Of a stretch of 64,000 nt of DNA, positions 46,917 to 56,667 are shown piece by piece. The stretch comes from Lineolata rhizophorae (lineage: Eukaryota; Ascomycota; Dothideomycetes; Lineolatales; Lineolataceae). The notes under the pieces were generated by a model. That model was not told where the DNA came from. It searched no databases and worked only from the letters and a program-made list of their open reading frames with translations. Numbering within the stretch: position 1 is the first letter of the stretch; each line of letters begins with the position of its first letter. The translations under genes and the position numbers were made by a program. The DNA is taken from positions 805,325 to 869,324 of the forward strand of contig MU001678.1 of assembly GCA_010093515.1 (NCBI GenBank), written 5' to 3'.

Positions 46917-47040
46917 GGGCCCGTGGTGTAATGTGGAAAGCATACACTCAGGGAGCAAACGGATCCCTTCTCCAATGGGGTGGGAGGCTTTCCTACCCCA
47001 GCCACTGAGTGAGGTGCAGGTTCGACTCCTGCCAGGTCCA
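46917..47040 (+). tRNA. tRNA-like gene with intron, isotype unclear (possibly a pseudogene)
   Basis: The 3' part has a perfect T-arm (GCAGG-TTCGACT-CCTGC) at 47016-47032, followed by the acceptor strand CAGGTCC and A. The 5' acceptor strand GGGCCCG pairs with it with one mismatch (C-A) and one G-U. A D-arm-like TGGTGTAATG...AAGCAT follows. The anticodon stem fits ACTCA/TGAGT with a 5-nt variable loop, with about 55-60 nt between that would contain an intron forming its own hairpin (GGGGT...ACCCC). However, no U is found at position 33, so the anticodon cannot be read. A T16 run starts exactly after the discriminator base. A decayed or unusual intron-containing tRNA is likeliest. Confidence 0.55.
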
Positions 47041-47056
47041 TTTTTTTTTTTTTTTT
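47041..47056 (+). terminator. T16 run, Pol III terminator
   Basis: Sixteen T directly after the last base of the tRNA-like gene; 4-6 T suffice for RNA polymerase III. Confidence 0.7.
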
Positions 47057-47661
47057 GCCCTTCGAAATTGTTTTTGTCGTTTTGCTTTCTTCAATCACGA
47101 GTCCAATTTTTCCCCCATCTTTCGTTCATGTATTTGATATTTGTAATGTTTTACATGAATATGGCTTTCTCTAATTGTTGTGGTCGCGATCGGAACGTTT
47201 GCATGTGGACAACCGAAAACTCTGGGGCCGGTAGGCAGCAGCAAGGTCGACCAGATCACCTTCACAACAGCAGTCCGCATGCAGATACAACTGTTCAGAA
47301 GTAGGCCACTAGTGAAGTTTAGGAAGGAAAAATGAAGCTATAAGCATATCTTCCTAGCTTATATTCTTGGTCCACTTCTATAATGTTAGCAATCAAGGGA
47401 TTGAAAGACCTCAATGCTACCAATAGACTTTCTAAAGTGCTCTTGTATTTGTTCAAACGTAACGTACATCGCATCTTGGTATAATAAGGCTCATAAAACA
47501 GACGTCAAACTGACAATGACTCGGAATAGGAAATATGCTCGAAGTGTACGGTTGCGCCCAATCCAAACAACGCCATCAAGAATTTGCGACACGCACCAAG
47601 TTCGAAGGTCGCTTTGAACAAACCAGAAAGTGCAAATAGCACACCTCTGCTCTACTCCACT
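47057..47661. other. Intergenic, no gene seen
   Basis: Frames at 47095-47304 and 47414-47617 have no recognisable content. The last part is the likely 3' flank of the UbiA-type gene. Confidence 0.5.
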
Positions 47662-48741
47662 TCAACTTACAGCCGGCATGAGGTAGACAACAGCCGTCCA
47701 AGCGCACCATAGTTGCCACGTCTTTCTATCCGTTCTGGTGTCCTTTCCCCTCAACGCCACACATCTCCACGCCACCCATGCGCCCAACAACCCGACTCCT
47801 CCACCACACAGCCAGCCCATCCTCCAGAAAAACGCGCAATAAAGAGTCCAGAACAGGACGGGAATGGCGATGGTCAGACGCGCGGGCAAGTCGCCAAGCA
47901 CAATAGGCGCCGTGCGACGCCCTCTTGCTGCATCGCCGGCGACATCTTTGAGATCTTGCACATGCATGGTGGTGAGGACGACGAGGGAGATGACGACGAG
48001 CCAGGCGTATCCCGCGGACGTGATTGTGATATCTCCTTTGGGTATCTCCGCCGAGCCGGCCGCCACTTTCAAGCTGCCCAAGTTGTAGAACCCGAAGGCA
48101 AAGGCGATGATGACATTTCTAAAGATCCAGCCCTCGTCGCCGCCCTTCAAGTCGTTGTACAGCCACGTCAACGTATAGAGATAGATTGTTTCCGTGCCAG
48201 TGTTGAGGAATAGGTGGTTGAAAAGCAGCACGAGTGGAATGGCAAATAGCATGCATTGTCGGAATTGGGTGCAGGTCATCAGTCCACTCGGGATAGGACG
48301 CCAGGGTTTGTTGAGACTGTCTTCGGCGGCGGATTCGGGGAGACGCTGGTTGGCGAGGTCGAAGATGAGGAGGTTGCTCCAGTTGAAAAGGAGGACGAGA
48401 GGGACCCGGCACAGCACGGTTGGGAATGTGATGGTGGCGGAGGAGGTAATGAGGGCGGTGCTGGCGAGGGCACCGCTGAGACCGAAGATGGAGTTTGGAA
48501 CGACAAAAGTGGGAGTATCGTCCTTCGTCATGAGCCATAGAATATGGAAGACCGCTTGCAAGCGCTCTGGAACTGAGGGAAGCCCTTTCGTTGGAGACTC
48601 TGTCTCGGCGGCTGCCTCGGCTGACAAGCGTTTTTTGCCCATTGTTTGAAGCTTTTGAGGTGTTGTCGAGAGTTCGACCTTCAGAGATTGAGCCCTTAAG
48701 CCCATCGCAGAGGCTATATCTTGCGGTTTCCTTGAAGTCAT
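47662..48741 (-). CDS. UbiA-superfamily membrane enzyme (prenyltransferase or Fma-TC-like terpene cyclase)
   Basis: Polytopic membrane protein of the UbiA superfamily, intronless, 359 residues. This branch includes prenyltransferases and the fungal membrane terpene cyclase Fma-TC; both bind a prenyl diphosphate via Mg2+ and two Asp-rich motifs. Seen here: motif 1 as N123-x4-DLANQ (LLIFDLANQRLPES, 124-137) followed by NKPWRPIPSG (144-153), and motif 2 as TTMHVQDLKDVAGD (257-270), then RGRRTAPIVLGD. Between them are LTWLYNDLKGGDEGWIFRNV and FGFYNLGSLKVAAG, typical of the fungal subgroup. About eight hydrophobic segments. Motif 1 departs from NDxxDxxxD of classical UbiA prenyltransferases, which favours the cyclase-like branch; substrate and product cannot be told. 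The start at 48741 gives a 60-residue N-tail; Met34 (MGKKRLSAEA) is an alternative. It opens the metabolic neighbourhood. Confidence 0.88.
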   Translation of the reverse strand: MTSRKPQDIASAMGLRAQSLKVELSTTPQKLQTMGKKRLSAEAAAETESPTKGLPSVPERLQAVFHILWLMTKDDTPTFVVPNSIFGLSGALASTALITSSATITFPTVLCRVPLVLLFNWSNLLIFDLANQRLPESAAEDSLNKPWRPIPSGLMTCTQFRQCMLFAIPLVLLFNHLFLNTGTETIYLYTLTWLYNDLKGGDEGWIFRNVIIAFAFGFYNLGSLKVAAGSAEIPKGDITITSAGYAWLVVISLVVLTTMHVQDLKDVAGDAARGRRTAPIVLGDLPARLTIAIPVLFWTLYCAFFWRMGWLCGGGVGLLGAWVAWRCVALRGKDTRTDRKTWQLWCAWTAVVYLMPAVS

Positions 48742-50583
48742 GATTTGCGGATATCGGGGGCGGATTCGGATAGATGTTCAGTGTTACAAGAAGGAGAAAT
48801 GGATTGTGGCTCAGTATGCCATACATGTACTGCCTCACTCGCGATAGCACAGCACCGCAGCGATGGTCCAAAAGCTACAGGGGTCAGTCTCTCCAACGGC
48901 CAACGAGGTCTACCGTAGAGGGTGCGTTGCCCCTATGCCCGGGCTCGCCCAGCTGAGTGTTGTTCATTGATTCGGCTGTGCTTTCGGAGAATATGTCCGC
49001 CCTGACTATTAGATCGGTCCAGTTTCCACCTCATTCGGCAACCGGGTACTGCGGACTGATTTGCCGCGGCTTGAAATATAATCGTAACTTCGGAATAGCC
49101 GCCATATCTGGCCTCTAGGTGCGAAGAAGTCCCATCGCGGAGGCCTCCTATCAATAGCAACGAGTGAGGCAGACAAACGGCGTGGCGTAGGCTGGGCCCA
49201 ATTACCGTTGAAATCCGCCTCACGGCGTAATCGGCGACCTCAACTGAGCAAAGAGCGAAGAAGCACCCCGGATGCCGACCCCGGCGGACTCCCGTCACCA
49301 TGGTCCTTCTCTCGGACTTGTGTGCGGTTCAAGCTTTAACCTTACCTGGCGTGGAGTAAGCGGTTGACTGGTGGGGCCTATCTGCAATGCTACCTCCGAT
49401 ATTACCACCCTCAGAGGCACAGCGCATCCAGACCCTCGGGCCTTTGTATAACTAACTAGCAATAAGAGTGAAGTACATTAGCTCCGTAACGTCGTGCACC
49501 AGTTTCAGTCCTCTGTTGTCAGTTGTCCGAGGGAGGCGTCTCATAGCGGCTCGGAGAAAACACGCGAAGTTAGTGGCCGAGAACCCGTTGGATGGCCTAC
49601 GGGACCCCGCAGGCGGCGCCTTCGTCGGGGCGTGCTCCAAGCTGGGTAACTAAGCCCGAGTCTCGGCGAGAAGGTAATCGTCGGGGACTAGTAGAGACCC
49701 CTTGTCCCTGCAGACCTTTTGCGGCTCGGCGCGCAGGGATTGGGTCCGCGCATGCCATGCATCGGGCGCTTCGGGGCGCGGCCTTGCACACAGAGAGACG
49801 ATCGGAATGACTAACGCTAAGGAACCAAGTGCCAGCAGAATCCTACAAAAATAGTAACAGAATTGCTGTGCATCCCGTTCTTGACAAGCCAAAATTTCTG
49901 CTAGATAGAGGAGCTGTAGACTATCACTGTAGTATGCTCTGCGTTAGAATGCACCAGATGCCGAAATAATCTCTGCGCCTTGCTCGTTTAGCCGCGAAAA
50001 TCTTCTGTCGTCGATATTCAAAATGCTAGCCAAGTTTTCCTCAATTGCGGGCCGCGGGGGTGACTAGTCCACCCCTACAGCTGGTCGGCTGAGCCTCAAC
50101 AGAGGCGCCTACAGAGAGTGCACAAAAACCGGTATGTACCTTAACCTTTGTGTCAGTATCCACACATATTGAGCAATCATCCAATCACGCCTTGCCGCGA
50201 ATACCTGACCCAGAATCTGTTCGAACACTTCAGCCAACAAGTACCGCTCCTATATTGCAGACGGCTATGGTACCAAGCGGGATCCCTGGCTTGGCTTACG
50301 GCTTACTCATGCAGCCGTGCTTAGCTCTCAAAGGCTGGCCCTTACCCCTCTTAGCTTCGGTCACGATAAGCTTTGATAGAATTTGAATGCCAAAAGTTGA
50401 CGGCCACTTGATCTGCAATTCCCAAATGAGGATGAAAAGTCTTTGATTCTAGCCAGTAATATTTTGTGGTACACGGTAGATCGCCCTAGTTGGCTAGCCG
50501 AGATAATGATCCGCCGTCAGCATTGGGATAGCCGAAGGCCCGAACGCTGCTGGGTTGCCCAGTCAGGCCAGCCCTCTATGCAC
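48742..50583. other. Intergenic, no supported gene
   Basis: Promoter side of the UbiA-type gene, then 1.5 kb with only short frames. Candidates at 48933-49301 (-), 49650-49892 (-) and 50150-50386 (+) lack motifs. Could hold remnants of a lost gene; none identified. Confidence 0.45.
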
Positions 50584-51853
50584 TTATCCCATATGGGGGA
50601 AAGGCCACCCAACAAACGTGTTCGTGAACAGGTTCTTCTGCTCGACTTCGTCCTTCATCGCCTTCAGCTCGTCAACATCCCAGTTCGCCCAGACGGTCCG
50701 GCCATTCAGGAACTGGCCCTCGGGTAGGGAGCACCACACCATGAAGTGGGCCGGCAGTTGCGCTGTCAGGCCCGCCGTAGTCAGCACTCAATATTCGAGT
50801 CCGCATGATCGCGTCGCGCCCCATAATCACTCCGGGTTATCGCCTCATCGGCCCCCACGGGAAGCGGGTAGCGGGAGCAAGCAACACTCACCAGTGTCCA
50901 TGGGTAGCATATCCGGCGTGGCGCCGGAGCCGCGGAAGATCTTGGTGTCGATCATGCCCGGGTGCACGTTGCAGAAGAACATATTGGGGTTCTCGGCCGC
51001 GAGGAACTCGAGCATCTTGACCTGGGCCAGCTTGGACACGAGGTAGCCCGACAGGCCGACGACCTGCTTGGTCGGCAGGAAGAAGGCGCCGGCCGTGACG
51101 GTCATGACGGCGGCCCGCTCCGGGTTGGCCGTCGGGAAGAAGGCTTGCGACGCGATGACGATGCCCTTGACGTTTGTCTGTGTGGCGTGCGAAGTAAAGA
51201 CGCTCCACCACCCCGGGATTGGGGGAGGCAGGCGCCCGCGGTGGAGAAGTAAGCTTATTTTCGTCCCGCAAGCCACCTCCGAACAAGCAAGAGTGGGCCC
51301 CACGATCCCCCCGGCTCGAAGCTGTGGAGCTTCGGGTGGAGACCCGACGATAATCGATAGGTAGAGGTGGGTCCGCACGTACCTCGAAGTTGCCCCAGTA
51401 CTCTTCCAGTGGCGCTTTGGCGATTGGCGCAGGCGTCGAGATGTATCCGGCGTTGAGCACCAGCACGTCCCACTGGCCGACCTCGCTCGCGATTTTCTGC
51501 ATGCCCTCGATGTCCATCACGCTGACGGCGTACGTGCTCACCTTCAGGCCGTCCTTGGCCGGTAGCAGCGCTTTTGTCTCCTCTATGGTCGACTGCGTCC
51601 GCCCCGTGAGCACGAGATGCTTGACACCCGAGGCCGCGAAGGCGAGAGCCGTCTCGCGCCCGATGCCGCTTCCCTATCGTTGCCGAATTCGGTTGTCAGC
51701 TTGATGCTTTGGGAAGACAAAGAACGGTGAACTTACCGCACCCGTGACGATGACGGTCTGGCCAGCGTGGCTGAGGCTAGGGTTGGACGGATCGATGGTT
51801 GGGTAGACATCGTTGTGCCAGGTGGGCGTCGGGGACGGGAACGGCGGCTTCAT
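50584..51853 (-). CDS. Short-chain dehydrogenase/reductase
   Basis: NAD(P)-dependent oxidoreductase of the classical SDR type, 290 residues. Four exons, minus strand: 51853-51737, 51673-51383, 51177-50892, 50762-50584; introns 63, 205 and 129 nt, all GT-AG with frame kept. Cofactor motif TGAGSGIG at 37-44 (split by intron 1), structural LNAGY motif in exon 2, and active-site Y181-LVS-K185 (SGYLVSKLAQVKM). NVHPGMIDTKIF follows and the C-terminus holds FLNGRTVWANWDVDELKAM, typical of a fungal SDR subgroup. The usual catalytic Ser is not obvious: the aligned stretch reads VTVTAGAFF, with Thr164 nearest. This is either a subgroup trait or reduced activity. It could oxidise or reduce an alcohol/ketone on the product of the neighbouring enzymes. 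Confidence 0.9.
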
Positions 51854-54349
51854 GGCTGCTGTGACCGTACGGCTGTCGGATTTCGGACTTAAAGCGAGAC
51901 TTGGAAGTTAGCGATGGAATGGGAGGTAGGTATGAGCGAGGAGGCTGGCGGAAGAATGTGCAAGTTGAAGCTCGTCGTATTTAGCTGCGAGTCAACGGCA
52001 GAAAAGTAGCCGAGTTAAAGAGAGCGGGCTGACTAGAGGAGCTTTGCCTGAAATCAGGTAGCCTAGCTAAGCTAAAGAGCTGCGCAGTATGGTTTTAGAA
52101 TCAGGAATGAGGCACGGCAATAGGTTCGTCGAGAGGCGCAGTCGTACAAAGCACGAGCGGGTTAGTGGGCCTGTGCATGTGCAGGTTTGCCCCTGCTTCC
52201 AGAGATGTGAAGGGTCTCCGTTAATTTGACCCGTTCCCAAACTTTTGGGAAGTATGCGACGGCCTGCTTCTCTAGGCACCGATGGGATATTTTAGGATTC
52301 TGTACCAGGGTTACTTGGAGCGTGCTGTACGACAGGTCGGGGAGCTCGAAGATGCCAACGTACCCCAGGGAAAAGGCTCATGTTTCATGTTTTCACAAGC
52401 TGAAGATGTCTATATCCCCGCATTGGCCGTAGCACAGCTCTTTCCAGACAAAGGGTCCCGCATCACGATAAAGGCCTTGGATCCTGCGGGACGGGTCTCA
52501 GCGTCAAATCCGGCATCATACACGATAAATCTGCTAGGTTGTACGGAGTACAGAGTTCAATTCTCAGCCTCCAAGAAAATAAACACCGCAGGAGCTTAGT
52601 AGCTAGCTAGTAGCGCCATAGGATTGGAGGCGTCGCACTCGGACCAATAAGACGCTGAACATTGCCTTAGAATTACCCGAACAAGGTAAGTTCTGAAGCC
52701 ACTGACGAACCGTGTCCACCTACGACCAGCCGTCGAGCTGGGGGCCAAAAATAATTCTCGCTTTACAGCTGTACTGCGGCGGAGATTCTCTTCGAACAGC
52801 CGCACGGGCAGATATCAGCGGAGCACAGAGGAGCAGGGATCCCGCCCACAGTCCCTTGTCGCGGGGCATTGTGGGCAGCGGCGTCTGGGGCGCCGCAGTA
52901 GGTACCCACTTCGGCGTCGTAAGCCCTCAGCCTTGTGCGCCCAATCTGCGACCTTTGGCGCCGGCACACAACATCCGATCGGCGACGAGCGTTAAGACGC
53001 ACGGAAGAATCCTTCATGAGGCATATTTTGCGAGAAAAAGAGTAGGTTTGCTGCACATACGGGAGGATGCAGGCGGCTGGTGATGGTTTCCGGCGTCCGG
53101 ATGCCATGCGCGTGAAGGCGCACAGCACTCTCATAGTCGAAGCCTTTGCCTGACTATCGGACAATTAAGTGTTTTGATATATTAGGGTGAGAGGCTGGGA
53201 TGGATGACATGGGTATAGATTGTCTAACGGTGGCCGACAGGTGCTAAGAGGCTAATGGAGGCCACCACCGAGGGCTATCGCTAGTTGCCGCTAGCTTTAA
53301 CTACGTTCAAGCTAGCCAGATGAATACCTGGGTTTGGAATCTCCTACACTTGATGCTCGCTCCAAGCCAAGACGAAGGATGAGGATGTATATGGCTGCAA
53401 ATGAAAGAGGTGCTGATCTCTGCACCGCGCTTGCTCCTAGATGTGCTTCACCGGCAAGTACTGTCGCAGGCTTTAGGATCTGCAACACTCTGTACTATTC
53501 CCGCTTCTCAAAAATATCGAGACATCTACAGGATATCACTACCAACGAACGACAGCCTTTTCTTCTTCAGACACTTGCACAATGCAAGACGAATGATGAA
53601 AGAGAAAAGGAAGGCGAAGAAGCTCTTCGCATCCTTCGAGGTAGTGCAGGACGAGGGACACAATGCCGGAGGGATCCCAATCCCAGCCATTTCCAAAGTT
53701 TAAATTATGAGCTCCTAGCGGCGGGCTGAATGCCAGCAGGAGATACCCGCAACATTGCAATTGAGCATGAAGCAGGAAAGAAGAATAGAAGCGCAAGTTT
53801 AGAGGTTGAGATATTCGTACTCGCTATTTTGCGGGGCATCGCTACCGTTGCTGACCCATTTAGAGGGAACCGCATTCACCTTGGGCTCTAGGATATTCGA
53901 AGGCTTTCATCGATGTCGGTGAAGAGTTGTCGAGAAGAACGTGAATAGTGAATGCCTCGGTCTAGCGGAGTAGCTCGTCTACGGAGTTTGATGCTTGAAC
54001 CAGCGAGCCAAACATGCGGCGATAAGTCTCGATTACCATGCCGAAGACACTGCTTATGGGGGATTTTTTAATCTCACGTCGCAGTCTACGATGAAAAGTG
54101 AAGCCACTACGCCTAAAAGCAGCAAAAGGATAAGAAAACTCAGTAAATCCGAACCTTTTAAGGTTTTATATTGTAATCCTTTAGATATTAAAAAGTGAAC
54201 GACATCCCATGGTATTCATGTTCCTATCTGCAGTGCTGAAACCGAAAGATTGAAACCTATACAAGCCTCTTTCGTTGCATAACGTTTGGCCGTGAGTTAG
54301 AAATATCCGAACATGCATCCCACCCAGTGACTGCAACCCCAAGTCACTC
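51854..54349. other. Intergenic, one 105-codon frame of unknown nature
   Basis: A plus-strand frame at 52282-52599 (105 codons, contains VAQLFPDKGSRITIKALDPA) has protein-like composition but no family I recognise, and may be a remnant exon. Frames at 52712-53083 and 53401-53703 look random. The stretch near 54200-54349 is the 3' flank of the 7-TM gene. Confidence 0.4.
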
Positions 54350-55673
54350 TCACACAGCTTCATGCACACCCCTTGGCCTTTGATCATATGCCTCAATTCC
54401 CACTTCGAAATCCCTCCTCATCGCAATCGCATCAGGACTGGTTGGCCTGCTCGATGCACATACCTCCACTTTATTCAAGTTATACCGATCCATCAAGTCG
54501 TCGCTAAAGTCGCCCGAGCTGCCCGCGAGGCGATTGAATCTTTCGGCCTTAAGGTCGGGGCCGCCGGAGCCGAACGTGCGGATTGCCATGTTGTGGCTGT
54601 TGCGGTATTGTTTGCCGCCATCGCCGCCGGAGCCACCGCCGTTGTTAGACGACCACTTGAAGTTGTTGAAGTACGACTTCATGGTGGGTTTGATGAAGCG
54701 AGAGAAGAGCGGCGCGAGCGTCGGCAGGTTTGCCGCGATGATGCCGAGCCACACTTCGAGATGCGATTGCAACGCCGTGGTGTAGAGCGCGATATTCCAG
54801 TCGGGCTGGTTAGAGGCTGCCACGGTGGATTGGATGCGCCAGGCCATAATGGCGACGATGCTACGGTACGCGGACACGATTAGCATGGTGACGGAGTTGT
54901 TACGAGGTGAGCGCATAGTCACATACATCAAACCAAGACTGAACATGAAGCTAACGAAGATCTTCTTCCTCGTCGGGATCTGTAGCTTCCATATGACAGG
55001 CAACGGAAGTAATACGACTGCCAAATCCAGCGCCATATTAATGGATACCGACGCATATTCCTGTCGCTTGATCGGGCGGCACTGGGTCGCTTGCACTACC
55101 GGATCCACGCTCCACGACGCCTCGATAGGAATACAGTGTGTGAAGAAAATGGGGACGAAGATGATGGCGTAGGACGTTACGAAGCCCATCGTGACGTATG
55201 CCGCGATCTTGAACGGTCGCACAGTGAAGATGTGCGTATACATCCAAAGGACGGCTAGCTTGCACAGCACCGTCGCAAATGTCCAAGTCATGCCGGCGGA
55301 CAGAAGAAGCTATCGGCTTTGTGAGCGGGTTACCTTGCGCTAAGTAGAAGCTGCTTAGAGTGAACATACCTTAAGCTGCACAGAGGCTTGGTACGGAGTC
55401 AACGTCATGACTGGCGCGCCGAGTCCATTGGCGATAGCCCACCAAGAGGTGACCTCTAGAACAATAAGGTTGACCTTGGTCGTGTTAGTATCCGCTCGCT
55501 TGACTATGAGGAGGCTAACTTACAAAAGCGCCAATGATGAGATAGTCATCCACTCGGAAGGATCGCCTCTGGACCCGAAGCGCCACAAAACGCAAGCCCA
55601 TCGTCAAGGACGTCAGGATGGTGAAAACCACCATCCATATCGCCAAACTCCATCCGCGGTCGCTCACAGGCAT
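54350..55673 (-). CDS. Integral membrane protein, fungal rhodopsin-domain family (7 TM)
   Basis: Member of the large fungal 'rhodopsin domain' (PF20684, PTH11-like) family of seven-helix membrane proteins; functions are mostly unknown, some act in host or surface sensing. Four exons, minus strand: 55673-55524, 55474-55370, 55309-54927, 54860-54350; introns 50, 60 and 66 nt. Intron 1 has a TACTAAC branch point. Protein 382 residues: start MPVSDRGWSLAIWMVVFTIL, RRSFRVDDYLIIGAF after helix 1, MTWTFATVLCKLAVLWMYTH, HCIPIEASWSVD with the conserved Cys, INMALDLAVVLLPLPVIWKL, and a C-tail rich in Gly/Asn/Ser. Intron 3 (54861-54926) is a multiple of three and stop-free, so retention would add 22 residues in helix 6; GTATGT and TGCTAAT signals favour splicing. 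No CFEM domain. Confidence 0.88.
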
Positions 55674-56667
55674 GATGCAAGACTATCGGATAACACAACG
55701 GACTTCGTCTCCAGAGTGCGGGTTGAAGAGAAAGAATAGAGGTAGACTCGCTTGAATGTTCGGAGAATAAAGTCTTACATTATTACTGAACAGCAACTTG
55801 TAGAAAGCGGACTCAATCTGATCAATATAACCCTCCCACCTCCTTTGCGTCGAGTTTCTCCCAACCACCTTGGCGTCCGGCCAAGGAGAGATATGCACAG
55901 CCCCCGCATGCCGTGTCACTTCATTCGTCTACGGTAGGACACCATTCTGCAGGTCGAGCTATGGCAGATAGATGAGACGGCCAACCAGCCATTCAAATCC
56001 GTCGGCTGATCGCGAGCTGCGCGTGTATATTGGGGTGTGTTGGGGTCTGGGGCATAAGAGTTGCGAGGAGCACGTCGGACTTCCGCTCTTACGCACTCAC
56101 CGTCTAGAAACGTCCGGCAAAGAGCGAAGGATCCCGACGCAACTCCGGACGCACAAGTGGCCGACCTGCAACAGCAATCACCGATCTAGGAAACGTGGCA
56201 CAGTCATCCTTCCGGGGGCCCTAGTAGGGCTGCACGGTGCGTGCCGGGGCCAACGACTAGGGTGACTGTCACTCGGTAACCCACCAGCTGAGGCCAGCAC
56301 GCCTTATTGGCCTACTATGCGGCTATACTGGGCCCTGGCTAAAGTAGCTACTGTAGACCACGCTTCCCCGTTGTATACCCGTACGATGTTTCTAATTGTG
56401 GGAAAAGCGGCACAAGCATAAAACTTCGGCCCCAATTGTCCATGAAAGGATGCGGCTGGCGGCGGTGAGAAATCAATATCCGAAGATCGCGGGGCGTCGC
56501 GCGCTGAAAGGCCACTGAAGGCCCTCATAGCCATGAAGCCATTGGTCCAGGGGCACCTGTGTGATACTTACAAGTAGAGCCAGATCAGACAAGTTCTGCT
56601 GCGATCCCGGTCTGCCTCGTGGCATTCATTCTTTCTCAACCACGACCGAGCTGCGCCAAGACTAAAA
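55674..56667. promoter_or_regulatory. Divergent promoter region, 7-TM gene / BBE-type oxidase
   Basis: 994 bp between divergent start codons. Frames in it (for example 55972-56265) have no motif. No TATA box clearly placed. Confidence 0.45.

Noticed and set aside
46907-47098. 63-codon minus-strand frame containing DLAGVEPAP
   Set aside because: This peptide is a well-known artefact of translating the antisense strand of a tRNA T-arm; it supports the tRNA-like call instead.
48119-48871. 250-codon minus-strand frame
   Set aside because: Other-frame shadow of the UbiA-type gene; no motif of its own.
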